Positions 34,055-43,049 of a stretch of 64,000 nt of DNA are shown here, one piece after another; position 1 is the first letter of the stretch, and every line of letters starts with the position of its first letter. Made by a program: the position numbers and the translations under genes. The DNA is taken from positions 4,078,001 to 4,142,000 of the forward strand of contig NZ_CP033922.1 of assembly GCF_003815715.1 (NCBI RefSeq). Direction: 5' to 3'. The stretch is from Chryseobacterium sp. G0162 (GTDB taxonomy: Bacteria; Bacteroidota; Bacteroidia; Flavobacteriales; Weeksellaceae). The notes under the pieces are model-generated. The model was not told where the DNA came from and did no database searches. It saw nothing but the letters and a program-made list of their open reading frames with translations.

Positions 34055-34572
34055 AATCAGATTTTTTAAGTCCAAAAAAATACTAATTCAGGCCATAGGC
34101 TTCAATAATGGCATTAGGGATGTCATTATACTCCTTTATTCAGGGCAACTCAATTAAATGGATACAAAATTCAGCCCAAAGATTAGGTTAATCTTTGAAA
34201 AATAATTCTAAAATTTAGTTTTTTAAGGGGGTATTCAAATTAAATAGGTTTTTCGGTTGATTACAATTTTTAAAAATAGTCAAGCGATGGAGTTTATAAA
34301 AACAATAATTTCTCCAATTTAAGGGTATATAGAATCCATTAGCCCTCTTTAAAGATCATTTAATAACCATTAGACTATTTTAGACCAAGGAATTCTATAA
34401 CCATTCTATTTTCTTTTGCTCGAATTTTTGTGATTTTATGCCAAAGGGACAAGAAAAGGGACAAAAATTCTAACCTTAAAAATTGCGAAATCACATAAGT
34501 TGCACAAAATCAAGGTGTTATTGAAATGTTGGTAAAAAGAGCAATTGGCTGTATATCAGTTGGTTATGTATT
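34055..34572. other. Right end of the island, no gene
   Basis: About 520 AT-rich bases. It holds two direct copies of agggacaa (34445-34452 and 34457-34464), 12 bases apart, and a third copy lies in the left end at 17491-17498. These may be integrase arm sites. Nothing else is recognisable. Confidence 0.4.
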
Positions 34573-35958
34573 CTACTTCCCGATACAAAACTTAGAGAAA
34601 ATATTCCCTAACACTTCATCATTGGTAACTTCACCTGAAATCTCACCTAGGTGCTCCAATGCATTTCTCAGCTCATAAGCCAATAATTCCGTAGAAATCT
34701 TAAAAGAAATAGCTTCTTTTACTTTGTTTACAGCATCCAAAGATTTTTGTAAAGCTTCGAAGTGACGTTGGTTAGTAATAACCACATTATTCTCTTGTGA
34801 TTTTAATTGTTCTACGTAAGAAGATAATTCATTTTTAAGATCCTGGATATTTTGATTCTCAACAGCCGATATCTTAATGAAATCAAGTTCATGAGAAATA
34901 GCATTTCTGAAGACATCTTCTACGGTTTCATATTTGGTAGGAATAACTTCGTCAATTTTTGTGGCACAGATGATTAATTTCAGATCCTCTCTTAATAATG
35001 ACTGGATCATTTCAATATCTTCTGAGAAATCTTCAGTAGCAGCATCAGCCAGATACACTAAAATATTGGCATTTTCTACCTTTTCCTTCGCTTTTTTTAC
35101 TCCAATGGCTTCAATTTCATCTACAGTTTCACGCAGTCCGGCAGTATCAATCAAACGGAAAGCATGACCTTTAATGTGAAGAACCTCTTCAATAGTGTCT
35201 CTTGTGGTTCCGGCAATATTACTTACAATAGCTCTCTCTTCTTTCAGTAAAGCATTGAGTAAGGTAGATTTCCCTGCATTAGGCTTCCCGATAATCGCAA
35301 CAGCAGTACCGTTTTTAATAGCGTTTCCATACTGGAAGCTCTCAATAAGAGAATTTAATTTAAGGTCAATTTTATCTAATAGTCCGCTTAAAGCAGTTCT
35401 GTCAGCAAATTCCACATCTTCTTCTGCAAAATCAAGTTCCAATTCTATAAGGGAAACAAAATTCAGAAGGTCAGTTCTTAATAATGATATTTCGTTAGTA
35501 ATTCCACCTTTTAATTGGTTGATGGCTACTTTTCTGGATGCTTCATTCTCAGAGGCAATCACATCAGCAATCGCTTCTGCCTGAGAAAGGTCAATTCTTC
35601 CATTGATAAAAGCGCGAAGTGTAAATTCTCCCGCTTTAGCCATTCTCGCCCCATTTTTAATAAGAGTTTCAAGAATACGTTTTCCGATGTGTGGTGAACC
35701 GTGAAAAGCAATTTCTACAGAGTTTTCTGTAGTGAAACTTTTCGGTGCCAGGAAAATGGAAAGCATAATTTCATCAATCGCTTCCTCGCCATCCATAAAA
35801 TACCCATAGTGGATCGTATGAGATTTCTGTTTCTCCAGCTTTTTTGCAGGAAAACTCTTCTGAACTATAGGTAAAACATCATTTCCGGAAACTCTGATAA
35901 TGCCTAAAGCACCTATTCCATTAGCGGTAGCCAGTGCACAAATAGTATCGTTATTCAT
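34573..35958 (-). CDS. mnmE: tRNA uridine-5-carboxymethylaminomethyl(34) synthesis GTPase MnmE
   Basis: 461 residues, the usual length. The N-terminal folate-binding domain starts 'NDTICALATANGIGALGIIR'. An inserted G domain carries G1 'GKPNAGKS' (224-231), G2 'GTTRDT' (250-255), G3 'DTAGLRE' (271-277) and G4-like 'ATKID'. The C terminus ends in the invariant 'FSKFCIGK', whose Cys is essential in this family. With MnmG it modifies the wobble uridine of several tRNAs in the cytosol. The 3' end coincides with an attachment site whose second copy is 17 kb away (see 17426-17449). The gene remains intact despite the island next to it. Confidence 0.97.
   Translation of the reverse strand: MNNDTICALATANGIGALGIIRVSGNDVLPIVQKSFPAKKLEKQKSHTIHYGYFMDGEEAIDEIMLSIFLAPKSFTTENSVEIAFHGSPHIGKRILETLIKNGARMAKAGEFTLRAFINGRIDLSQAEAIADVIASENEASRKVAINQLKGGITNEISLLRTDLLNFVSLIELELDFAEEDVEFADRTALSGLLDKIDLKLNSLIESFQYGNAIKNGTAVAIIGKPNAGKSTLLNALLKEERAIVSNIAGTTRDTIEEVLHIKGHAFRLIDTAGLRETVDEIEAIGVKKAKEKVENANILVYLADAATEDFSEDIEMIQSLLREDLKLIICATKIDEVIPTKYETVEDVFRNAISHELDFIKISAVENQNIQDLKNELSSYVEQLKSQENNVVITNQRHFEALQKSLDAVNKVKEAISFKISTELLAYELRNALEHLGEISGEVTNDEVLGNIFSKFCIGK
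34574..34597. other. Right attachment site of the island, overlapping the mnmE 3' end
   Basis: 24 bases matching 17426-17449 at 22 positions. They cover the last seven codons and stop region of mnmE, so insertion leaves a complete gene. Confidence 0.8.
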
Positions 35959-36634
35959 GCTGCAAATTTACGCTTTTTAATGCAAATTTTACAGAGGTTA
36001 CAATTTGGATTGTCTATACTTCTTATCATGAAGAAGTTTCCGGAATTATTTAGATGCTGAAATTATCTCTTAAACAGAAAAACAGGTTAAATTATATTAA
36101 TATTTTCATAATATCGGATAAAAAGAAGCCCTCTTTTTGTGCAAATGAGCATATTCCAATAGATAAATTTTATTATATGAGTAATAAGACATTGAAGGAC
36201 GAAAACGTGGAATTATTTATGGATTATACCGGATTTCAGAAGGATTTATGGACTGAATGAGTAAATTTTTTATAAATCGTAGAATGTTGATACATATTGC
36301 TTTATGCTTTTATTGATTTGCTCTTTTTGGGATGAAAGATCAATATAAACATATAATAATATTGAATTTTTAAATAATATGAAAAAAAATATGAAATATA
36401 TGTAGTTTTGATTTATATAGAATATTGTTTATCAATAAGTTGTTTTTGTTTAAAATTCTAACACTGTAAAAAAAATATTTTTGTTGAAAATGAATTTTGG
36501 AGTAGCGTTGCATTGTTATTTAAAATAGTAATGAAGTTTGGTATATTAATTGTTGGGTAGGGATTCGAAGATGTGAAAAAAGCACATATTTATAATTAAA
36601 ATATGAATAATCCGTTAATTTAGCATAAAAATAT
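35959..36634. other. AT-rich intergenic region with one doubtful small ORF
   Basis: About 675 bases between mnmE and the next plus-strand gene. A 68-codon frame at 36054-36260 (listed separately) is the only candidate. From 36260 to 36634 the DNA is almost pure A/T with no motif I can name beyond promoter-like AT. Confidence 0.35.
36054..36260 (+). CDS. Doubtful small ORF
   Basis: 68 codons starting 94 bases from the mnmE start, divergent to it. The first half is Lys/Asn/Ile-rich. The second half ('MSNKTLKDENVELFMDYTGF') has a more protein-like composition, and an internal ATG at 36177 would give 27 residues. It has no recognisable domain or signal peptide. It could be a remnant of a larger gene or chance. 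Confidence 0.22.
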   Translation: MLKLSLKQKNRLNYINIFIISDKKKPSFCANEHIPIDKFYYMSNKTLKDENVELFMDYTGFQKDLWTE

Positions 36635-37690
36635 ATGAATAACTTATTTTTTTTCGATTTTAATAAAAAAATGATTTTTTTATTAATGATTGCCTTCTAT
36701 GGGGTTGTAAGTGCCCAGACCTGTACGCCTTATACAGGGCAGGCAATGGTAAGCGGAAATACGTATTGTATTGATGGTAACTATACTACAGTGAGTGGTG
36801 TTACGATTCCGAATGGAGCAACGCTTATTGTAAAATCCGGACAGTTTCAGGTTTCCGGTATTCAGGTAATGGGCGATCTGGAAATTGGAGATGGAGCAAG
36901 CGTTAAGTCTAACGGTTCTATTCAGATTGGAACATTTGGTTCTCAACAGAATTCAAAAGTTAAGCTAGGGACAAAATCTTTTCTTTCTCTTACAGGGTCG
37001 GTTACTCAAGGAGATCCAACTTTTGGTGGACTTTATCCTGGAACTACCGCAGTTATTGAAATGGGAACCAGCAGTGTAGTGGAGATATGTGGAACATTTA
37101 CCCAACAGTCAACAACTTATCCATCTGTTGAATATGTTGGGATTCCTACCGGTAAAGCCTATTGTATTGCGAAAGCTGATGTAAGTGGTGGTGGCGGAGC
37201 TTCTATCATCAGTGATGATAGCCAGATTGTGGCTATTGCTATGGGAAGTGTGACAGGCCTTGGTATGGGAAATGCAAGTTTCTGTGGTCCTAATGCTACA
37301 TCCGCTACATGTCCATCACTTTGGCCGGCAGGATTATCTAATGATAAAACTAGTTGTGGTAATGCGCCTACAATTATTGATGATATGGATGCCTTTTGTA
37401 CAAAAGCAGGTACTACGGGAACTCCTGATGGATTTACCAAGTTTGGAATTACAATACAACAGAAAAACAATGCATGGCCAGAAAATGTTCCCAACGGATT
37501 TGTTGCGATGGAAGCAAAAGATAAAGGTTTCGTGATTACCAGAGTTCAGCATGTAAGCCAGACTCCACAGCCGGGAGATGCGATTGCCGACCCGAAAGAA
37601 GGAATGCTTTTGTATGATCTTCAGGATAAATGCGTGAAATTGTACAACGGAACAGCATGGAAGTGTGTAGAACGAAGCTGTAATAATTAA
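36635..37690 (+). CDS. Secreted surface protein, beta-solenoid-like
   Basis: 351 residues. The hydrophobic signal segment 'MIFLLMIAFYGVVSAQ' follows a short N-terminal extension, and an ATG at 36671 would start directly at it. The mature part begins with a Cys-flanked region and strand-turn repeats ('VSGVTIPNGATLIVKSGQFQ', 'GDLEIGDGASVKSNGSIQIG') that look like a right-handed beta-helix. The C-terminal 'DPKEGMLLYDLQDKCVKLYN' plus 'GTAWKCVE' is a module shared with the next protein and common at the ends of flavobacterial surface proteins. No type IX sorting domain is visible. It forms an operon with the next gene, 19 bases downstream. Function is unknown; a structural surface role is inferred. 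Confidence 0.62.
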   Translation: MNNLFFFDFNKKMIFLLMIAFYGVVSAQTCTPYTGQAMVSGNTYCIDGNYTTVSGVTIPNGATLIVKSGQFQVSGIQVMGDLEIGDGASVKSNGSIQIGTFGSQQNSKVKLGTKSFLSLTGSVTQGDPTFGGLYPGTTAVIEMGTSSVVEICGTFTQQSTTYPSVEYVGIPTGKAYCIAKADVSGGGGASIISDDSQIVAIAMGSVTGLGMGNASFCGPNATSATCPSLWPAGLSNDKTSCGNAPTIIDDMDAFCTKAGTTGTPDGFTKFGITIQQKNNAWPENVPNGFVAMEAKDKGFVITRVQHVSQTPQPGDAIADPKEGMLLYDLQDKCVKLYNGTAWKCVERSCNN

Positions 37691-37709
37691 TCTAAAAATT
37701 AGGAAAAGA

Positions 37710-38225
37710 ATGAAAAGCATAAAAAATATAAGCATAGCAATTGCCTTTTTTATTTTTAATACCTCTATTGCTCAGGTAGCAATTGGGAAACAAGTGGTAG
37801 ATGGAAACAGTACAGTGTTGGATTTCAATAATGTATCCGGAAATACAAATGGATTGATTCTTCCTGCAACCTCTGGACTACCAACAGGGTCTTTAGTGAA
37901 CGGAACATTTGTTTTTGATGTAACAGATAATAAAGTAAAGGTTTATGAAAATGATGTATGGAAATCTTTATCTGATGCAGGGAATTCAAGTGCTGTTATT
38001 GCTAACAATTCCGCAGAAGTAGGGAAAGGTGTAGTTATCGGGGCATCATCCAGTACTGCAGATGGAGTATTGGTATTGGAGTCTCCGGATAAAGCAATGA
38101 TCCTTCCGCAGATTGCAACTCCTCATATTAATGTGAAAAACCCATATCCAGGAATGATGTGTTATGATACAACCAGTAAAACATTGGCAATATTTGACGG
38201 ATCAGTATGGAATTACTGGAAATAA
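37710..38225 (+). CDS. Small secreted surface protein, partner of the preceding one
   Basis: 171 residues with a signal peptide ending 'FNTSIAQ'. Two copies of the same short module are seen: 'GTFVFDVTDNKVKVYENDVW' in the middle and 'PGMMCYDTTSKTLAIFDGSV' at the end. Both match the C-terminal module of the preceding protein (LLYDLQDKCVKLYNG). So the protein is essentially two 'label' modules around a Gly/Ser-rich linker. It is co-transcribed with the preceding gene and closed by a terminator. No enzymatic motif is visible. Confidence 0.62.
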   Translation: MKSIKNISIAIAFFIFNTSIAQVAIGKQVVDGNSTVLDFNNVSGNTNGLILPATSGLPTGSLVNGTFVFDVTDNKVKVYENDVWKSLSDAGNSSAVIANNSAEVGKGVVIGASSSTADGVLVLESPDKAMILPQIATPHINVKNPYPGMMCYDTTSKTLAIFDGSVWNYWK

Positions 38226-38287
38226 ACCTGAAATGAAATAATTTCCGGGGAAACCAGAAGTGTATAAGTTTATAATGTGTATTGAAG

Positions 38288-38321
38288 CAGTGGTATATGA
38301 ATATATATCACTGTTTTTTTT
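38288..38321 (+). terminator. Intrinsic terminator after the two surface-protein genes
   Basis: Stem cagtggtatat / atatatcactg with a small loop, followed by eight T. Confidence 0.8.
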
Positions 38322-39015
38322 ATGGTTATTATGATAAAAAGAGAGACTACACTTGAAAAGCTGTAATCTCTCAGTTAAACAAATAATATAAATTATAATA
38401 TTCTCAGTTTTCTATGAAAGGACGTGTATCATAATGCTGAGATATTATTTCATCATAGAATATCGTGTTAAATAGGCCTCTTTTTTATTTGTGTTTTTAA
38501 TTGATATTATTTGTTTAGATTATTAAATAAATCTCATCCCTTTTGATTTCTACCGTTTGTTTTTTTTTGTATTCGTAATACTTTTGTTAGATTAAATAAA
38601 ATGAGAGTAGTTTGTAGCGGGGTAAATTTTATATTTGATGTTTATTCTTTTAGAAGTGTTTTTTTTATTATGGTAATGGTTTATATTTTTCACATCACAA
38701 ACATATTCAATAATGATAAATTTTTCCAAAAAACAACATACGACATAGCTACACTATAGATACTACTTTGCCTGTAATTGATTGGTTTTTATATTGTTAT
38801 GTTTTTATTGGTAAGAATGGCAAAATTGCTTTTTGTAAAATGAAAATAGATAACCCTTCTTAGAAGAATCATTTTTTAGCTTTAATATGAGTTGTTTTTT
38901 TAATGAAAATACTCCTTACGATGTAAATTTTATACCCTATATTATGGAATAGATACGATTAAAAAGAGCGGGAATTTTAATATATAATCAGCTTTTTTAT
39001 CGCCTTAAGCAGCGT
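38322..39015. other. Gene-free AT-rich stretch
   Basis: About 700 bases without a supported gene. One imperfect hairpin at 38341-38376 (gagagactac... / ...gtaatctctc), preceded by an A run, reads as a terminator on the minus strand. No minus-strand gene upstream of it could be found. Confidence 0.35.
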
Positions 39016-39044
39016 GAAAAAACCTGCTCTTGAAGAGTAGGTTT
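39016..39044 (-). terminator. Intrinsic terminator of the Lrp-type regulator gene
   Basis: On the minus strand: aaacctactctt-ca-agagcaggttt with one mismatch, then T6. Confidence 0.8.
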
Positions 39045-39093
39045 ATGGTAAGTTTTAGGGTTTGATGTATTGATTTACAGTGTTATTTTTTAC

Positions 39094-39564
39094 TTATACA
39101 ATTTGGGCACTTTCTTTAATGCTGCTCATCACAAAAATACTTTTAGTCTGGCCAATTCCTTCAATCTCTGATAGCTTATTAATGAAAAATTCATGAAATT
39201 CATCCATGTTAGGAGCCAGGATCTTTAGCATAAAGTCAAAATCTCCGCTGATATTATAAAATTCAACCACTTCTTTCAATTTGCTGACTTCTTCAATGAA
39301 TTTTCCTGCCGTTTTTTTATTATGAACATTCAAGGCGATCATACAGATAACCATCATCCCTTTATTCACTTTTTTTCGGTCTACTACAGCAGTATATTCT
39401 TTGATAATTCCCTGTTTTTCCATACGCTTAATGCGTTCATGGGTAGGAGTAGGGCTTAGGTTGATTCTTGCTGAAATATCACGAACGCTCATCTTTGCAT
39501 CTTTTTGGAGGAGCCGCAGGATAGAAAGGTCTTTTTCGTCGGGAGTGTAATTTTCTGTTGGCAT
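39094..39564 (-). CDS. Lrp/AsnC family transcriptional regulator
   Basis: 156 residues, the standard length. The N-terminal HTH is 'DLSILRLLQKDAKMSVRDIS' then 'LSPTPTHERIKRMEKQGIIK', followed by the linker 'EYTAVVDRKKV' and the C-terminal RAM ligand-binding domain ('GDFDFMLKILAPNMDEFHEF', 'IGQTKSIFVMSSIKES'). Such proteins form octamers that bind amino acids or related metabolites. The gene is divergent from an MFS exporter gene across a 142-base gap, so it very likely controls that exporter and itself. The effector molecule is unknown. Confidence 0.92.
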   Translation of the reverse strand: MPTENYTPDEKDLSILRLLQKDAKMSVRDISARINLSPTPTHERIKRMEKQGIIKEYTAVVDRKKVNKGMMVICMIALNVHNKKTAGKFIEEVSKLKEVVEFYNISGDFDFMLKILAPNMDEFHEFFINKLSEIEGIGQTKSIFVMSSIKESAQIV

Positions 39565-39682
39565 TTGTTCTGTTTTATAGGATTAATTTTATGATTTTAG
39601 TTGTTTTGTTCTTTTAATTGATCTTATTTAGTTTTATTGTTCCAAATTTAATGTAAAATTTTTACTTACGTTCTGTTAATTT

Positions 39683-39690
39683 TAATTTTG
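39683..39690 (+). promoter_or_regulatory. -7 promoter element (taattttg) for the MFS gene
   Basis: TAnnTTTG match 16 bases before the ATG at 39707. The shared gap with the Lrp gene is the likely operator region. Confidence 0.45.
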
Positions 39691-39706
39691 CAGGAAATTT
39701 GAATAT

Positions 39707-41095
39707 ATGGATACAAGGAAAAATGTAATATTAATTTTAGCATCGGTGGGAACTTTTGTGGAGGCTTTGGATATTGCCATTATTAATTTAACCATTCCTT
39801 CTATTCAGGAGCAGTTTCACATCGGAGCAGGAACTGTTCAGTGGTTGCAAACGCTGTATGTATTGTTTTTTGGAGGTTTTCTGATTATTGGCGGAAAACT
39901 TTCCGATCAGATAGGAAGAAAGAAAATGTTCTTATTGGGAGCTCTGATTTTTATGCTCACTTCATTAGGAGCCGGTCTTTCCGAAAGCTTTAATATATTA
40001 GCCATATTCCGTGCTTTGCAGGGATTGGGGGCTGCATTGGTGATGCCTGCAGCCTTGTCTATTGTAACCAATACTTTCAGGGAAGAACAAGAAAGAAACC
40101 GGGCGATTGGAATCTTCAGTTCTTTTGCTGCTATTGGTTCGGGAAGTGGCCTTTCTGTAGGTGGGATTATCAGTACATACCTAAGCTGGCACTGGGTTTT
40201 CCTTATTAATGTTCCGATTCTTCTCATCACATTGATTTTGTCTTATTATTACTTACCAAAAGATGAGAAAAATGAAAAGGCACAAAAAGCAGATATTATT
40301 TCCGGAATATTAATGGTCGTTGGACTTTTAAGCCTTACCTATGGGACACATGAGCTGGTTCATATCAAAGAGCAGCCTTTTCTTGTGATAGGTTCATTAG
40401 TGGTTGCTGTACTGTTTTTAGTGATGGTATTCTTCAGGTTGAGAACTGTTGCAGAACCTTTATTTGATTTGAAGTTATTCAGACATGGTTCCCTGGTGGT
40501 TTCCAATGCGGCTTTTTTCACGCTGGGAGCATTTTTCATCGGGTTTTTATTCCTGATCTCTTTAATGCTTCAGAGGGATATGGGATATAGCGCAGCTTCA
40601 GCAGGATTGATGCTCGTACCATTTAGTGTTCTTTCAGCTTTAACAGCTAAATTTATACTGCCTCATGTTTCAAAACGATTGAGTTCATCTCAAATGGGAG
40701 TATTAGGATGGTCATTTATGCTGGCTGGGGGATTGTTGTTGTTGATTTCAGTGTATACAGGTCATCCGCTAACTATGGTTTTATTAGGATCTGCTTGTAT
40801 TTCGGGAATAGGGATGACGTTCTGCTTTACTGCACTTTCAGTGATGGGAATTCAGGATGTTGAACCTTCCAATTACGGATTGGCATCAAGTTTGAGTTCT
40901 ACAAGTTACTTCCTGGGAGCTGGAATCGGGCTTTCATTCATGACTTTAATGAGTCAGGTCTTTCCTTCAGAATTTGCAGTGGGAAGCCTGAATCTGATCG
41001 TACTGATTAGTTATGCTCTTTTAGCCCTTGGAATGTTATTCTATTTTATATTAAAAAGCTTAAAAATGAAGCAGACAGAAGTGGCTGTTTCATGA
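39707..41095 (+). CDS. MFS multidrug exporter (DHA2/EmrB-QacA type)
   Basis: 462 residues with 13-14 predicted membrane helices. Motif A is 'GKLSDQIGRKKMFLLGALIF'. Motif C-like 'SSFAAIGSGSGLSVGGIIST' and the first helix motif 'DIAIINLTIPSIQEQF' (the D1 motif of the 14-helix drug:proton antiporters) support the DHA2 group. It should export hydrophobic compounds or amino-acid-like substrates using the proton gradient. The divergent Lrp regulator hints that an amino acid or derivative is the signal. A terminator follows. Confidence 0.88.
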   Translation: MDTRKNVILILASVGTFVEALDIAIINLTIPSIQEQFHIGAGTVQWLQTLYVLFFGGFLIIGGKLSDQIGRKKMFLLGALIFMLTSLGAGLSESFNILAIFRALQGLGAALVMPAALSIVTNTFREEQERNRAIGIFSSFAAIGSGSGLSVGGIISTYLSWHWVFLINVPILLITLILSYYYLPKDEKNEKAQKADIISGILMVVGLLSLTYGTHELVHIKEQPFLVIGSLVVAVLFLVMVFFRLRTVAEPLFDLKLFRHGSLVVSNAAFFTLGAFFIGFLFLISLMLQRDMGYSAASAGLMLVPFSVLSALTAKFILPHVSKRLSSSQMGVLGWSFMLAGGLLLLISVYTGHPLTMVLLGSACISGIGMTFCFTALSVMGIQDVEPSNYGLASSLSSTSYFLGAGIGLSFMTLMSQVFPSEFAVGSLNLIVLISYALLALGMLFYFILKSLKMKQTEVAVS

Positions 41096-41129
41096 TAAGC
41101 GACCTTAAAATTACACAAACTATATGAGC

Positions 41130-41164
41130 AAGGAATTGGTGTTTAGGCACCGGTTCCTTTTTTT
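41130..41164 (+). terminator. Intrinsic terminator of the MFS gene
   Basis: A 12-bp stem aaggaattggtg / caccggttcctt (two G-U pairs), 6-base loop, then about eight T. It lies inside the long frame that could start at 41124, which argues against that start. Confidence 0.85.
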
Positions 41165-41192
41165 TGCTTTTCACAGTATCGCCCTTCTTTAC

Positions 41193-41200
41193 TACCTTTG
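41193..41200 (+). promoter_or_regulatory. -7 promoter element (tacctttg) directly before an ATG
   Basis: Consensus TAnnTTTG ends four bases before the ATG at 41205, so the message may be leaderless or nearly so. Confidence 0.5.
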
Positions 41201-41204
41201 TAGC

Positions 41205-41951
41205 ATGAGAATACAAATCATTAGTGACCTTCATCATGAATTTGGAAGAACTGAATTATGTTTTGATAATGCAGATGTTATTGTGCTGGCTGGTGATATT
41301 AATCTGGGAACTAAAGGAATTAAATGGATCAAGGAAATTATTCCTGATAAACCGGTAATATATGTATTGGGGAATCATGAATATTATAAAGGAGCATATC
41401 CGAAAACACTTCATAAAATAAAAGAAGTGGCCAAAGATTCCAATGTTTTAGTGCTTGAAAACTCTTTTGTAGACATTGAAGATATTCGTTTTCATGGAAC
41501 TACTTTATGGACCGATTTTTCAATCTTTGGAAATCCTGTGAAATACGGAATGATCTGTCAACCGAAGATGAACGATTATAAAAAGATCAGGCGTGATCCG
41601 TCTTACTCAAAAATGAGAACCATAGACACGTTCAAAATTCATCAGCTTTCAAAAGTATGGTTGCAGGAGAGTCTTGAAGTTTCAAAAGAACTTAAAAATA
41701 TAGTCGTTACCCATCATGCACCAAGCATTCAATCTGTACCGGAACATTATAAGGAAGATCCATTGACCTCTGCTTATGCATCCAATCTGGAGCATATGAT
41801 TCTTGAGCATCAACCATTATACTGGATTCATGGGCATATTCATACACCGTGCAGGTATCATATTGGAAAGACCGAAATCATTTGTAATCCCCATGGATAT
41901 ATCGATGAAAAGTATAATGGATATGAGAACGAATTGATTGTTGAAATATAG
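41205..41951 (+). CDS. Calcineurin-type metallophosphoesterase
   Basis: 248 residues from the ATG at 41205, chosen because the upstream in-frame ATG at 41124 lies before a terminator and a promoter. Motifs in order: 'ISDLHHEFG' (D-x-H), 'VIVLAGDINLG' (GD), 'YVLGNHEYYKG' (GNHE), 'VVTHHAPSIQS' (H) and 'WIHGHIHTPCRYHIG' (GHxH). These are the complete two-metal site of the family. It is a cytosolic phosphoesterase of unknown substrate, often a nucleotide or 5'-phosphate. A stand-alone gene, 170 bases before the AraC regulator gene. Confidence 0.88.
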   Translation: MRIQIISDLHHEFGRTELCFDNADVIVLAGDINLGTKGIKWIKEIIPDKPVIYVLGNHEYYKGAYPKTLHKIKEVAKDSNVLVLENSFVDIEDIRFHGTTLWTDFSIFGNPVKYGMICQPKMNDYKKIRRDPSYSKMRTIDTFKIHQLSKVWLQESLEVSKELKNIVVTHHAPSIQSVPEHYKEDPLTSAYASNLEHMILEHQPLYWIHGHIHTPCRYHIGKTEIICNPHGYIDEKYNGYENELIVEI

Positions 41952-42094
41952 GAAGAATTAGTTTGGCTTAAAAGGTTTGCTATTATTGGTGATAAGTAAC
42001 TTCTGCTATTCCTTTCCTTTGACGAAGTGGTTAATGTGTCGTTTTTGCTTTACTATGTGCCTCTTTTGTCTTTTCCCGGTTTCCTCTTTTTCAC

Positions 42095-42102
42095 TACCTT
42101 CG
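42095..42102 (+). promoter_or_regulatory. -7 promoter element (taccttcg)
   Basis: One mismatch to TAnnTTTG, 20 bases before the ATG at 42123. It supports this start over an upstream GTG. Confidence 0.4.
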
Positions 42103-42122
42103 TGCCCTACAATCCATTTCCT

Positions 42123-43049
42123 ATGGCTAAAAAGTCCCCTAAAGAATCTCTCCAGGAACCCGATTTTGTTTCACAGCTGGCTTTTGATGAAGTGTTACAG
42201 CAAGTAGAATTTGATCTCAGGATCAAAGAGTTTGTGGTAATGGAAATTGACAGAGCAAATTATATTATCAAACCTAATATGCCCTATCGCTCAGATTATT
42301 TCTGTATTTTTTTGGTTCAGGAGGGGAGTGTGGGGTTTAGATTGGATGATAAAAAATATATGGTCTATAAAGGAGATATTGTCTTTTGTCCTATGGCAGA
42401 GACTTTTTGGGTAGATGATATTGCGGATGATTATAATGCCAAATATATTTTCTTTTCGGTAGATTTTATTTCCCAGGCTGGTTTTAATTATAAATCTAAT
42501 AATGTTCTGAAGAGTTTGTCATCAGACCCTACTCATATTGTAAGGAATGAACCGGAACTTTATAAAAGGTTACAATTCTACCTTGATGAATTGAAGATGT
42601 TGAATAACAAGGAGAAAGATAATTATTATTTTAACGAAATGATCTGGCACCACTTCTCGTTGGTTATCTATGAAATCGATAATTATTTCAAAAAAATTGA
42701 AAAGCCGCATTCGGTGACCCCTAGGGAAGACGAACTGACCACCAGTTTCTTTATACTTGTTCAGCAATATTTTAAAGACGAACACAATGTACAATTCTAT
42801 GCGGACAAGTTATTTATTAGCCGGAAATATCTTACCAAAGTGATCAATAAAACAATGTTCAAAACACCTAGGGATATTATTCATCAGGTATTGGCAGTAG
42901 AAGCAAGATTATTGCTCAGAAATCCGAATCTTAATGTCAATGAAGTAGCTTCAAAGCTTAAATTCTCAGATCAGGCGTCCTTTAGTAAATTTTTCAAAAA
43001 ACATACAGGGAGAGCTCCTCTGGAGTATAGGAAAGATGATTTGTATTGA
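42123..43049 (+). CDS. AraC family transcriptional regulator of the RND efflux operon
   Basis: 308 residues from the ATG at 42123; the GTG at 42027 would add 32 unstructured residues. The N-terminal half is a cupin-like ligand domain ('IIKPNMPYRSDYFCIFLVQE', 'KKYMVYKGDIVFCPM'). The C-terminal AraC/XylS double HTH is clear: 'NVQFYADKLFISRKYLTKVI', 'LNVNEVASKLKFSDQASFSK', 'FFKKHTGRAPLEYRK'. It lies 200 bases before, and in the same direction as, a complete RND pump operon, the usual place for its regulator in flavobacteria. The ligand is unknown. Confidence 0.88.
   Translation: MAKKSPKESLQEPDFVSQLAFDEVLQQVEFDLRIKEFVVMEIDRANYIIKPNMPYRSDYFCIFLVQEGSVGFRLDDKKYMVYKGDIVFCPMAETFWVDDIADDYNAKYIFFSVDFISQAGFNYKSNNVLKSLSSDPTHIVRNEPELYKRLQFYLDELKMLNNKEKDNYYFNEMIWHHFSLVIYEIDNYFKKIEKPHSVTPREDELTTSFFILVQQYFKDEHNVQFYADKLFISRKYLTKVINKTMFKTPRDIIHQVLAVEARLLLRNPNLNVNEVASKLKFSDQASFSKFFKKHTGRAPLEYRKDDLY

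Noticed and set aside
41124..41204. 27-codon N-terminal extension of the metallophosphoesterase
   Set aside because: The extension lies across the MFS terminator and the -7 element, so it would not be in the mature transcript.
41977..42207. 76-codon plus-strand ORF before the AraC gene
   Set aside because: It overlaps the true AraC start in another frame and contains the promoter.
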